Origin: JAFAMS01 sp963715815 | GTDB lineage: Bacteria > Vulcanimicrobiota > Vulcanimicrobiia > Vulcanimicrobiales > Vulcanimicrobiaceae | Reading direction: 5' to 3' | Assembly (NCBI GenBank): GCA_963715815.1 | Contig: OY970278.1 | Span: 620,001-684,000, forward strand | DNA length: 64,000 nucleotides | Shown: one piece after another, positions 34,676 through 43,700 of the stretch | Numbering within the stretch: the stretch's first letter is position 1 | How the letters are laid out: each line of letters starts with the position of its first letter | Program-made: the position numbers and the translations under genes | The notes under the pieces: generated by a model | The model's database searches: none | What the model was told of the DNA's origin: nothing | The model's input: only the letters and a program-made list of their open reading frames with translations

Positions 34676-36798
34676 ATGGCATCGCAGACGATCGCTGTCG
34701 CGGTCGAAGCACCGCCGCTCGATCATCCATCGCTGTATATCAATCGCGAGCTGTCGTGGTTGGAGTTCAATGACCGCGTCCTCGAAGAGGCGTTCGATCG
34801 TACGAATCCGCTGCTCGAGCGCTTGAAGTTCATTGCGATCTTCACTAACAACCTGGATGAGTTTTTCATGATCCGGGTTGCGGCGTTGAAGCAGCAGGTC
34901 GAAGCCGAGGTCATCCGGCGTTCGGATGACGGACTGACGCCGGCCGAAACGCTGGCTGCGATCTCCGAGAAGCTGCGCCTCGCGCTCAAGCGTCAAAGCG
35001 CGTGCCTGCAAGACATGATTTTGCCGGAGATGGCCGGTTACGGGATCCGCATCTTGCGCATCGGCGAACTCAACGCCGATCAACGGACTGCGTTGCGTGC
35101 GCTGTTCGAAGAGCGCGTTTATCCCGTGCTCACTCCGCTTGCAGTCGATTCCGGGCATCCGTTCCCGTACATCTCGAATCTTTCGCTCTCGCTCGCAGTT
35201 GAGATGATCGAACATACCGACGAAGGCGAGCTCTTGCATTTCGCACGGGTGAAAGTACCGCCGAGCCTGCCGCGCTTCGTTCCGGTCGAGGGCGCGCCGG
35301 AAGGCGAGCACTGGTTTGTCACGCTCGAAGATTTGATCTCCTACAATCTCGACGATCTTTTCCCCGGCATGATCGTGAGCGCATCGTACCTCTTCCGCGT
35401 CACACGCGACGCCGATCTCGATTTACAAGAAGACGAAGCCGACGACTTGTTGCGCGCGATCGAATCCGAGCTGCGCCGCCGCCGCTTCGGCGAGCCTGTG
35501 CGCTTGGAAGTTGCAGCCGACATGCCGCCGCATCTGACCGAGCGTCTTCTCGAGGCATTGCAGCTCGAAGCGCAAGATCTCTATCAGTGCGAAGGGCTGC
35601 TGGGTCTTTCGGATCTCTTTCGCTCTCCGCCATCGAGATCCCGAGTCTGCACTACGAGCCGTTCACGCCGTCGATCCCGCGGCGCTTCCTCGACAATCCC
35701 GACATCTTCGCGGTGATGCGCGAGGGCGACATCCTCTTGCATCATCCGTACGAGTCTTTCGAGCCGGTCGTTCATTTCGTGCGCGAAGCTTCGGCCGACC
35801 CGCAAGTGCTCGCGATCAAGATGACGCTGTACCGCACGTCAGGCAGCAATTCGCCAATCGTCAACGCGCTGATGCAAGCCGCCGAAAATGGAAAGCAAGT
35901 CGCGGTGCTGATCGAGCTCAAAGCGCGTTTCGATGAAGAAAACAACATCAACTGGGCACGGCATCTGGAACGCGTCGGTGCGCACGTCGTCTACGGCTTC
36001 GCGGGTTTGAAGACGCACGGCAAAGTCACGCTCGTCGTGCGCAGCGAACCCGACGGTCTGCGGCGCTACATGCACTTCGGAACCGGCAACTACAACGAGC
36101 GCACCGGCCGGCTGTACGCCGATCTCTCGCTTTTTACGTGCCGTCCCGAGCTTGGTGCGGATGCGACCGAGCTGTTCAATTTCCTAACCGGCTTCTCGAA
36201 GATCGACACCTACGAAGAATTACTCGTCGCACCGGTCGCGCTGCGCAAAGAGTTCTCGGGCATGATCGATCGTGAGCGCGAGCACGCGCTAGCCGGGCGT
36301 CCGAGCGGAATTCGCGCGAAAATCAACTCGCTGACCGACGAACGAATGGTCGCCGAGCTGTATCGCGCCTCGCAAGCCGGCGTCCCGATTCAGCTGCACG
36401 TGCGCGGGATGTGCAAGCTGCGCCCTGGACTCCCGGGTGTCAGCGAAACGATCACCGTGCATAGCATCGTCGGACGCTTCCTCGAGCATTCGCGTATCTA
36501 TATCTTCGAGAATGCCGGCAAGCGCGAAGTTTACATCGGAAGCGCGGACCTGATGGGCCGCAATCTCGATCGTCGCGTCGAGACGATTGTCCCCGTCTTA
36601 GATCAGGCGATTCAAAACACTATTTGCGATGAGATTTGGGCGACGTTTGCCGCCGATAATCAAAAGACGCGAATCTTGCGCGCCGACGGTAGCTACGTGC
36701 GGCGGCAACCGCGCACCGGTGAAGCGCCGCTCAACGCCCAGAGTCTATTCCTGGAGCGCGCGCAAGCAAAAGAATCGTCTCCCATTCTTGCGGGCTAA
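34676..36798 (+). CDS. ppk: polyphosphate kinase 1, one frameshift
   Basis: PPK1 reversibly polymerises the ATP gamma-phosphate into polyphosphate. The joined product of about 707 residues is a normal length. N-terminal domain: LYINRELSWLEFNDRVLEE and NNLDEFFMIRVA. The catalytic phospho-histidine lies in YMHFGTGNYNERT, and KTHGKVTLVVR, IKMTLYRTSG and VYIGSADLMGRNLDRRVE are PPK1 motifs. Near 35620 one base seems missing: LLGLSDLF continues in another frame as LSAIEIPSLHYEPFTP. The 3' end overlaps the convergent EVE gene by 68 nt. Confidence 0.93.
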
Positions 36799-37207
36799 CG
36801 GGCTGCACGGAAAGCCGCTGCCCCTTTTGTAGCAGCGGCATGTAGGCGAGCTGCGGCTCCGCGCGCATCTCCGCAAGCGTGACTGGTCGCGGGATGTCGG
36901 CCTCCGGCGCGACTTCGACCATCTGCCAAAGGGGTTTCTTTTCGGTCGAGCGAGGGTCGTAGTAGTCGCTTTTCTTATCCCACGCTGTCGAATCCGGAAA
37001 GGCCTCGCGAATGACTTTAACGATGCCCGCGATCTGGGGAATCGCAATCGAACTGTGATAGAAGAAGCCAAGGTCTCCGAGCTTCATCTCCATCATATTG
37101 TTGCGGGCTTGGAAACTACGAACGCCGCTCCAAACGGTTTTGCCCTCGCGCAGCAGACGCTCCCACGAGTACTCGCTGGGCTCAGTCTTGAAAAGCCAGT
37201 ACCGCAC
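36731..37207 (-). CDS. EVE-domain protein
   Basis: 158 residues covering one EVE domain (YWLFKTEPSEYSWERL, WSGVRSFQARNNM, FYHSS). These PUA-like folds bind modified bases in DNA or RNA. In bacteria such stand-alone copies are common and of unclear role. The gene is convergent with ppk and overlaps its end; its start is 29 nt from the divergent SDR gene. Confidence 0.9.
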   Translation of the reverse strand: MRYWLFKTEPSEYSWERLLREGKTVWSGVRSFQARNNMMEMKLGDLGFFYHSSIAIPQIAGIVKVIREAFPDSTAWDKKSDYYDPRSTEKKPLWQMVEVAPEADIPRPVTLAEMRAEPQLAYMPLLQKGQRLSVQPVSPQEWETILLLARAPGIDSGR

Positions 37208-37236
37208 GCCGGCTTATTTCTCGGAAAGGATCGAAT

Positions 37237-37986
37237 GTGCCGCTAGAGTCCCTGATCGTTACGGGCGGAAGCCGAGGAATCGGTGCCGCCGTCTGCAAGC
37301 TCGCCGCCAAACAGGGCTACGCGTTGACTGTCACCTATGCCGAGGATCGTGCCGCGGCTGAGGGCGTGGTCCGCGAGATCGCGGCGCGCGGTGGTCAAGC
37401 GATCGCGGTCGGCGGCGACGTTTCGCGCGAAGACGACGTCAAGCGAATCTTCGATACGGCAAGCAAGCAGTTCGGTTCGTTACGCGGTCTCGTCAACAAC
37501 GCGGGAATCACGGGAGGCTTCGCGCGCGTCGAAGACGTGAAACTCGCGACGCTCGAGCGCGTTTTCGACGTGAACGTGATCGGCATGTTCTTGTGCGGCC
37601 GCGAAGCCGTTCGGCGTATGTCCTCCAAACGCGGCGGAACGGGCGGCGCGATCGTCAACGTGTCGTCGCTTGCCGCGAAGTACGGCGGTGCGGGCGAGTA
37701 CGTCCATTACGCCGCATCGAAAGCCGCGGTCGATACGTTCACGATCGGCCTATCGCGCGAAGTCGCGGCGGACGGGATTCGCGTCAATGCCGTTGCGCCT
37801 GGTTTCGTCGACACGGAGATTCATGCGCGCATGGGCGCGCCCGATCGCCTCAAGAAAGCCGCGCCGCAAATCCCAATGCAGCGCGCCGGGACCGCACAGG
37901 AAATCGCCGAGGGCATCATCTGGCTGCTCTCGCCGGCGGCGTCTTACGTGACGGGCTCGATTCTAGCTATTGGCGGCGGCCGCTAA
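37237..37986 (+). CDS. SDR-family NAD(P)-dependent oxidoreductase
   Basis: 249-residue classical short-chain dehydrogenase. Cofactor motif TGGSRGIGAAV, NNAG, and the catalytic Ser-Tyr-Lys (VSSLAAKY... then YVHYAASKAAV). The acidic residue at the end of beta-2 is not obvious, so NADP is plausible. Resembles glucose/3-oxoacyl reductase-type SDRs; the substrate is unknown. GTG start. It overlaps the convergent ABC ATPase gene by 24 nt. Confidence 0.88.
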   Translation: MPLESLIVTGGSRGIGAAVCKLAAKQGYALTVTYAEDRAAAEGVVREIAARGGQAIAVGGDVSREDDVKRIFDTASKQFGSLRGLVNNAGITGGFARVEDVKLATLERVFDVNVIGMFLCGREAVRRMSSKRGGTGGAIVNVSSLAAKYGGAGEYVHYAASKAAVDTFTIGLSREVAADGIRVNAVAPGFVDTEIHARMGAPDRLKKAAPQIPMQRAGTAQEIAEGIIWLLSPAASYVTGSILAIGGGR

Positions 37987-38764
37987 CCCGTCTTCGCGTA
38001 AGAGCTTCCAAATCGAGGTTCGCAGACGGACGAACGATTCGAGGTCCATCGTCTCTTCAACGTGACGTTCGCTCCAACGTTCGCGCGACCGAATCTCGGC
38101 AATATCGATGACCTCGCGAATACGTCCCGGACGTTTGCTCATGACGGCGACGCGATCGGCGAGGTAAACCGCTTCTTCGACGCTGTGCGTGATGAACATG
38201 ACGGTGCGCGGGCTCACCCGCGCGAGCTTGATCAGCTCTTCTTGCATGACGACGCGCGTTTGCGCATCGAGCGCGCCGAACGGTTCATCCATCAATAGAA
38301 CGTCCGGATCGAGTACGTAGCTGCGCGCAATTGCAACGCGCTGCTGCATGCCGCCCGATAGCTGATGCGGGTAAGCTTCCTCGCGGCCTTCCAGACCCAT
38401 GAGCTCGACGTAACGCTTGACCGCCGCTGTCGCGCTCATCGCGGCTCTTGTGCGCGCAGATCAAACCGAATTCGATGTTTTGCCGGACCGTTTTCCACGG
38501 AAAGAGCGCGAATTGCTGAAAGACGAGCGTGCGATCAGGCCCTGGGCCGCGCACGACCTCGCCGCCGACGCGCACACTCCCCTGCGTTGGAAAATCGAGC
38601 CCGGCAGCCATTCGCAAGAGCGTCGTCTTACCGCACCCCGACGGACCGACGACCGCAACGAATTCACGATCGCGGATTGTGAAGTCGATCGAATCGAGGG
38701 CGACGACCGGGCTTCCGCTTTGATCGAAAACACGGCCGACGCCCTGGAAAACGATGTCGCTCAA
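37963..38764 (-). CDS. NitT/TauT-type ABC transporter ATPase, one frameshift
   Basis: ATP-binding subunit of the SsuB/TauB/ThiZ type, joined length about 267. Walker A GPSGCGKTTLLRMAAG and Q-loop FQQFALFPWKTV are in the first frame; the signature HQLSGGMQQR, LLMDEPFGALDAQTR and FITHSVEEA lie in a second frame after a break near 38445, where one surplus base fits. The start is TTG 38764, overlapping the receptor stop as TTGA. Last gene of the long minus-strand run that starts near 47.4 kb. Confidence 0.85.
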
Positions 38765-39804
38765 TCGCTGCTGTTCGCGAAAGCTCGCAGCTTGGGATCG
38801 TTCTGCACCATCTGCATGTACTGATCGGTGATGAACGAGCGTGTATCGGGCGCGGCTTGGATCGAGCCTTTGTCTTTCATGAACGTGATGATCCCGTCGA
38901 ACCATTTATCGACGTCCGATTGGCCGCCGGAGCGATGCATGGCGCGGAGCTGCTGCGAGAGATCGTAGATCGGACGCAAGTCCATCTCGGCTTTCGCGGA
39001 AGCTGCCGTGATCTCGGTGCCGCCTTCTTTGTCGGCGGCGACCAGTGCAATCTGCGCCTCGGCTGGATGCGCGCGCTCCCAACGAATCGAGTGCTCGTAG
39101 ACGGCCAAGAATTTTGCGACCATGTCCGGATGATCTTTTGCGTACGCACTGCGCACGATCAGCGCACCCGGGATCACGGTATTTGCATCTTTGCCGGAGC
39201 AGAAGAGCTTTCCGTGCAGCTTCTCTTCAAAGGTGTAGACATTGGGTGCCCACAGCGCACCGAGATTCGCGGTCCCTGACGTGAGCGCCGAAAGAATCTG
39301 CGCTTGCCCCATGTTGACCGGCGTTACGTCGTTTTCGCTCAGGCCGTACTTGTGCAAGCACGCGACAACCGCGTATTCACCGGTCGAGTTCGCGGTCAGC
39401 AGAATTTGCTGGCCTTTGATGTCTTTGGGCGCTTTCGAATATTCGCCCGATTTCGAATCCGTGACCATCAACGCGTTCGTCGCCGATTCGTCGTTGGATA
39501 TTCCAATCGTCAAGATATCGTAGCGCGCGGCGCCCAGGACGGCCGGGACCGATCCGGTCGCACCGACGTCCCACGAGCCTGCGGCGGCAGCCGCGACTTG
39601 CGGCGCGCCGGCGGGAAACGTGCTGAAGCTCGGTTTGAGACCGACCTTTTCCCACCACCCCTTTTGTGTCGCGAGATAAAACGGAAGCGCCCAATAGTTT
39701 GTGGGCTGATAGCTGATGTTGATCGGTTGCGGTGCGTCTGCGCGCGCAAGCCCAGCCGACGCGAGCAATATGACTCCGAATAAGACAAGAAAGCGCTGGT
39801 GCAT
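38761..39804 (-). CDS. NitT/TauT-type ABC transporter substrate-binding protein
   Basis: 347 residues with a cleaved signal peptide (about 1-22, LARADA). NMT1/SsuA-like fold: SYQPTNYWALPFYLATQKGW and the GSWDVGATGS loop. Members bind sulfonates, nitrate, or the thiamine pyrimidine precursor; the ligand cannot be told from sequence. It lies between the permeases and the ATPase in the operon. No lipobox is visible, so it is a soluble periplasmic receptor. Confidence 0.88.
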   Translation of the reverse strand: MHQRFLVLFGVILLASAGLARADAPQPINISYQPTNYWALPFYLATQKGWWEKVGLKPSFSTFPAGAPQVAAAAAGSWDVGATGSVPAVLGAARYDILTIGISNDESATNALMVTDSKSGEYSKAPKDIKGQQILLTANSTGEYAVVACLHKYGLSENDVTPVNMGQAQILSALTSGTANLGALWAPNVYTFEEKLHGKLFCSGKDANTVIPGALIVRSAYAKDHPDMVAKFLAVYEHSIRWERAHPAEAQIALVAADKEGGTEITAASAKAEMDLRPIYDLSQQLRAMHRSGGQSDVDKWFDGIITFMKDKGSIQAAPDTRSFITDQYMQMVQNDPKLRAFANSSD

Positions 39805-39853
39805 TAGTGACCCCTCTTCCCAGTTGTGCCCGCCCGTGTTCGCAATCGACGCC

Positions 39854-40615
39854 CTATGTCCGCCCGCGTGCCACTAGTCGCTCGAGCGAGCGCAGCGCGA
39901 TGTCGATGACGACGCCGACGATCCCGATTGCGATCATCCCCGACATCACGACGGCCGTATTCAAGTTGCCTTGGCCCTGAACCATGAGATAGCCAATGCC
40001 GGCGGAGACGACGATCAGCTCGGCGCCGACAAGCGACTGCCAGCCGAGCCCCGCACTGACTCGCAAACCGGCCACGATTGAGGGCAACGATGCGGGCAGC
40101 AACACTTCGAAGATGATGCGTCGATTGCCGGCGCCAAGCGTTTGCGCGGCTTCGATCAAGTGCCGGTCGACGTAGCGCGCGCCGCGGTATGCGTTGATCA
40201 AACACGGCGGGAACGCTCCCGCGAAAATGATCAGCACTGGTCCGCCAATTCCGGTACCAAACCAGAGCGCTGCAAACGGAACCCACGCAATCGGAGCGAT
40301 GAAGCGAACCGCTTCGAACAGCGGCGCGACGATGTAGTCGAGCCAGCGAAACCAGCCCATCGCGAGTCCGAGCGGGACTCCGATGATCGCGCCCAGCGCG
40401 AAGCCGAAGAGAAAACGCATCAGGCTCGACGCTAGGTGTAGTTGAAGCGTGTAGCCCGCGTAGCGGTGTTGCGTCAGATTCGCGAAGGTGCGCACGACTT
40501 CAAGCGGGCCCGGCAAGAGGATCGGATTGATGCGTCCGCTCGCTGCGAGCAACCACCACACGCCGACGAAGAGTACGACGCCCGCAATCGAGTACGGCGC
40601 GTAGCGCGATTTCAT
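39854..40615 (-). CDS. NitT/TauT-type ABC transporter permease
   Basis: 253 residues, six helices, SsuC/TauC family. Coupling loop EAAQTLGAGNRRIIFEVLLP and WFGTGIGGPVLIIFAGAFPP are typical. ATG 40615 overlaps the stop of the paralogous permease gene (ATGA). Two different permease genes in one operon suggest a heterodimeric channel. Confidence 0.88.
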   Translation of the reverse strand: MKSRYAPYSIAGVVLFVGVWWLLAASGRINPILLPGPLEVVRTFANLTQHRYAGYTLQLHLASSLMRFLFGFALGAIIGVPLGLAMGWFRWLDYIVAPLFEAVRFIAPIAWVPFAALWFGTGIGGPVLIIFAGAFPPCLINAYRGARYVDRHLIEAAQTLGAGNRRIIFEVLLPASLPSIVAGLRVSAGLGWQSLVGAELIVVSAGIGYLMVQGQGNLNTAVVMSGMIAIGIVGVVIDIALRSLERLVARGRT

Positions 40616-41376
40616 CGCAGCCACGGCATCGCCAACCGTTCCAGACGTCCGAGGACCAGCGTCATCATGGCGCCGAGCAACGCGACCCATGCCATGCCGT
40701 AGAAGATCATTCCGGGATAGATGTCTAGCGATGCAACGATCAGCACGTGACCGATGCCTGCGACCGCGCCGACGAGCTCCGCTGCGATAAGCGTCGTCCA
40801 CGAGGCTTGCAACGAAAGCCGCAAGCCGGTGAAGATGTGCGGCAGTGCTGCTGGAATGATGACCTCGCGAATGACGCGATAGTGACTTGCGCCGTGTACG
40901 CGTGCTGCGTCGATCAGCGTTTCGTCGACCGTGCGTACGCCGGTGTACGTATTGATCAGTGCAGGAACGAATGCTGCAAACCAAACGACGAAAATCTTGG
41001 CTTCGATTCCAAGACCGAACCACACGACCGCGAGCGGGATCCATGCCAGCGGCGGTATCGGGCGAATCGCAAGAAAGATCGGATTGATGAACGCCTCGAA
41101 ACGCCGGTCGAGCCCCATCGAGAGGCCAAGTGGAACGCCGGTGGCAATTGCAACCAAAAATCCGAAGAACACGAGGGCGAGGCTGACGATGATGTGATGC
41201 GGGAGCGTCGTTCCCGCGTATCCCGGCGGCATGCCGATCTGCACGGCCGCTTTGTAGACGTCAAGCGGGCTCGGAAAGCGTCCCGGTGAGATGAGATGCG
41301 TGAATTGCGTCGCCACAAACCAAAGAGCCACGACGACAAGCATCGTGGTAACACCGACGAGGCTTCGCTTTGTCAA
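40612..41376 (-). CDS. NitT/TauT-type ABC transporter permease (paralogue)
   Basis: 254 residues, six helices, same family as the neighbouring permease but clearly diverged. DAARVHGASHYRVIREVIIP is the coupling loop. It starts at TTG 41376 with no space after the TAG of the lipoyl-domain gene at 41377, which strongly suggests co-translation with the 2-oxoacid dehydrogenase genes upstream. Confidence 0.86.
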   Translation of the reverse strand: MTKRSLVGVTTMLVVVALWFVATQFTHLISPGRFPSPLDVYKAAVQIGMPPGYAGTTLPHHIIVSLALVFFGFLVAIATGVPLGLSMGLDRRFEAFINPIFLAIRPIPPLAWIPLAVVWFGLGIEAKIFVVWFAAFVPALINTYTGVRTVDETLIDAARVHGASHYRVIREVIIPAALPHIFTGLRLSLQASWTTLIAAELVGAVAGIGHVLIVASLDIYPGMIFYGMAWVALLGAMMTLVLGRLERLAMPWLR

Positions 41377-41610
41377 CTACGTGGCGAGGCGCGCTATCGG
41401 GACGCCGATCGCAACGGTCTCGCCTTCGTTGACGAGCAGCGCATCGACCGTTCCCGCGTGCTCGGACTCGACGTCGACGCTGGCTTTGTCGGTTTCGACC
41501 TCGCACAAAACATCACCGACTGCGACGTTCTGTCCCGGTTGGACGCGCCACGTTGCAACGGTTCCTTCGGTCATCGTTGCGCCCATTTTCGGCATGATTA
41601 CTTCAACCAC
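41377..41610 (-). CDS. free-standing lipoyl-domain protein (E2 N-terminal domain only)
   Basis: 77 residues from GTG 41610 or 72 from ATG 41595; the first overlaps E1 beta by 13 nt, the second lies just after its stop. The whole protein is one lipoyl domain: VIMPKMGATMTEG at the start and the lipoylation lysine in ETDKASVDVES. E2 proteins normally continue with an E1/E3-binding and an acyltransferase domain, but here a stop falls straight after the domain and an ABC permease gene follows. It may be a swinging-arm protein served by an E2 encoded elsewhere, or an E2 remnant. Confidence 0.85.
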   Translation of the reverse strand: MVEVIMPKMGATMTEGTVATWRVQPGQNVAVGDVLCEVETDKASVDVESEHAGTVDALLVNEGETVAIGVPIARLAT

Positions 41611-42587
41611 GTACGCAGCTCCGATTCGATGTGCTCGACTGACGGCAGTACGTACGATTCGAGCGGTGGACTGTACGGGACCGGCGATTCCTTCGCGCCA
41701 ATGCGCAAGACTGGCCCTTTCAACTTCGAAAAAACTTTGCTGGAACAGACTTGTGCGATGATGTCGCCGCCAATGCCGCCGCGAATGACGGCTTCGTGGC
41801 AGACTGCTAGCCGTCCGGTGCGCTCGACCGACGCCATCACTGATTCGATATCGAGGGGATACAGCGTCCGCAGGTCGATCACTTCGAGATCGATTCCGCT
41901 CGCTGCAAGCTTCTCGACGGCTTCGAGCGTACGGTGCATCGCGAACGAATACGAAACGACCGTCCCGTCTTTGCCAGGACGTCGCACGATGGCTTTGCCG
42001 AGCGGAATGCGCTCGATCGATTCGTTCATCGGTCCTTTGACCCCGTACAGCAACTTGTGTTCGAAGAAGATGACGGGATTCGGATCGTCGATCGATGCGA
42101 ACAGCAGTCCGCGCGCATCGTCGGGCGTCGAGGGTGCGACGACTTTGAGTCCGGGAACGTGATAGAACCACGCTTCGAGTGATTGCGAGTGTTGTGCCGC
42201 GAGCCCGACGCCGCCGCCGAACGGCGTGCGAATTACCATCGGAACGTTGACGTTGCCACCGAACATGAAATGAACTTTCGCAGCTTGATTGACGATTTGG
42301 TCCATCGCGTTGACGAGAAAATCCGAGAATTGGATCTCCACGATCGGGCGCATCCCCATCATCGCCGCTCCGACGCCGACACCAACCAGTCCGGCTTCGG
42401 AAATCGGCGTATCGAGGACGCGCGGCTTGCCGAATTTCTCGACGAGACCTTTTGTAATACCGAATGCGCCGCCGAATTGGCCGATGTCTTCGCCGATGAT
42501 GAAGACGTTCGGATCGGTCTCCATTGCCGTCGCGATGGTCCAGTTGAGAGCTTTGCCGAAAAGCGTCTCCGCCGTCGTCGTTATCAT
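41598..42587 (-). CDS. 2-oxoacid dehydrogenase E1 component, beta subunit
   Basis: 329 residues, transketolase-like C-terminal half of a heterotetrameric E1 (pyruvate, acetoin or branched-chain type). IGEDIGQFGGAFGITKGL, TPISEAG and EIQFSDF are family motifs, and the TPP-activating Glu is in the GEDI segment. ATG 42587 directly follows the intergenic repeat. It works with the alpha subunit encoded upstream in oxidative decarboxylation, handing the acyl group to a lipoyl domain. Confidence 0.92.
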   Translation of the reverse strand: MITTTAETLFGKALNWTIATAMETDPNVFIIGEDIGQFGGAFGITKGLVEKFGKPRVLDTPISEAGLVGVGVGAAMMGMRPIVEIQFSDFLVNAMDQIVNQAAKVHFMFGGNVNVPMVIRTPFGGGVGLAAQHSQSLEAWFYHVPGLKVVAPSTPDDARGLLFASIDDPNPVIFFEHKLLYGVKGPMNESIERIPLGKAIVRRPGKDGTVVSYSFAMHRTLEAVEKLAASGIDLEVIDLRTLYPLDIESVMASVERTGRLAVCHEAVIRGGIGGDIIAQVCSSKVFSKLKGPVLRIGAKESPVPYSPPLESYVLPSVEHIESELRTWLK

Positions 42588-42705
42588 TCTAAAGGCGCTC
42601 CGCCCCAGGCTCCGCGCCCCCCATGCTCTGCATGGGGCCCCCACACAGTCGAGCCCATCATCATTTCGAAAGAGCAAAAATCCCCCGAGGGGGCTCGTAA
42701 CAACA
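42588..42705 (-). repeat. structured intergenic repeat, copy 1
   Basis: Fills the gap between the E1 alpha stop and the E1 beta ATG. Read on the minus strand it has three hairpins: CCCC-CTCG-GGGG followed by ATTTTT, CCCCATGC-AGA-GCATGGGG (42619-42637), and GGCGC...GCGCC with a 15-nt loop close to the start codon. It aligns end to end with copy 2 at 49104-49217 in the same orientation to flanking genes. The first hairpin plus T tract looks like an intrinsic terminator or attenuator between the two subunit genes. Confidence 0.8.
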
Positions 42706-42707
42706 TT

Positions 42708-43658
42708 TTATGCATATACCTTAGGGAGCACGTCTTTGGGATCGGGGAACGGACCGGCCTCGCCGAATGCGACGGCCGCGGTGATAGCAGCCTCTGTTTC
42801 GGCCGCGATCTCGGCGAGACGCGCTTCGCTTATGCCATCTTGCAAGAGGCGCGCCCGCACGAGCTCGATCGGGTCGCGCGCCTTCCATGCGTCAAGCTCG
42901 CCCGCCGGCCGGTAACGAGCGGGATCGTTGCGCGAATGCCCTTTGTAGCGGTACGTCACCATTTCTAGCAGTGTTGGTCCGCTGCCGGAACGCGCGCGAT
43001 CGATTGCGCGCCGGCCGGCTTCGACGACTTTGAAGATATCTTGCCCGTCGATACTTTCGCCCGGCATGCCGTACGCGCTCGCTCGTTCAGAAAGGCGCTC
43101 GATCGCGTACGTATCCTTGACAGGCGCGCTCATTCCGTACTGATTGTTCTCGATGACGAAAACGATTGGCAGCTTCCAGATCGCGGCGATATTGAGTGAC
43201 TCGTGGACGCAGCCTTCATTCGGCGCGCCGTCGCCCATGAATGATATGGCTACGTACGGCAGCTCGCGGATCTTGAACGAAAGCGCTGCGCCCGTAGCGA
43301 GCGGAACACCGCCGCCGACGATCCCGTTGGCGCCGAGGTTTCCCAGCTTTTGATCCGCGATGTGCATCGAGCCGCCGAATCCGTGACACAATCCCGTAGC
43401 GCGTCCGAGCAGCTCCGCCATCATCGCGCCGGGATCGCTCCCCATCGCGACGTTATGACCGTGTCCACGATGCGTCGAGGCGATCACGTCGCCGGGCTGC
43501 AGCTCGCCGCAGATTCCAGCACCGACCGCTTCCTGTCCGATATAGAGATGGATCGTGCCGTACAATTTTCCGGCGGCGTAGAGCCGGTCGACGGTCTCAT
43601 CGAAACGGCGCATCAGGAGCATCATCTTGAAGCGCTCGAGCAACACTTCCGTTTTCAT
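42708..43658 (-). CDS. 2-oxoacid dehydrogenase E1 component, alpha subunit
   Basis: 316 residues, TPP-binding half of E1. The TPP/Mg motif runs from GDGAPNEG (142-149) to ENNQYGMS, the GDG-X27-NN spacing of the family; HRGHGHNVA, GFGGSMHI and YKGHSRNDP are conserved. Size and motifs fit acetoin dehydrogenase or pyruvate dehydrogenase alpha subunits equally; no E3 gene is next to it. Downstream of a methyltransferase gene by 42 nt and upstream of the repeat and E1 beta. Confidence 0.92.
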   Translation of the reverse strand: MKTEVLLERFKMMLLMRRFDETVDRLYAAGKLYGTIHLYIGQEAVGAGICGELQPGDVIASTHRGHGHNVAMGSDPGAMMAELLGRATGLCHGFGGSMHIADQKLGNLGANGIVGGGVPLATGAALSFKIRELPYVAISFMGDGAPNEGCVHESLNIAAIWKLPIVFVIENNQYGMSAPVKDTYAIERLSERASAYGMPGESIDGQDIFKVVEAGRRAIDRARSGSGPTLLEMVTYRYKGHSRNDPARYRPAGELDAWKARDPIELVRARLLQDGISEARLAEIAAETEAAITAAVAFGEAGPFPDPKDVLPKVYA

Positions 43659-43700
43659 TTGTTCCGCCTACTCATCGTGAGACGGCGTGTCCTGCTCGAA

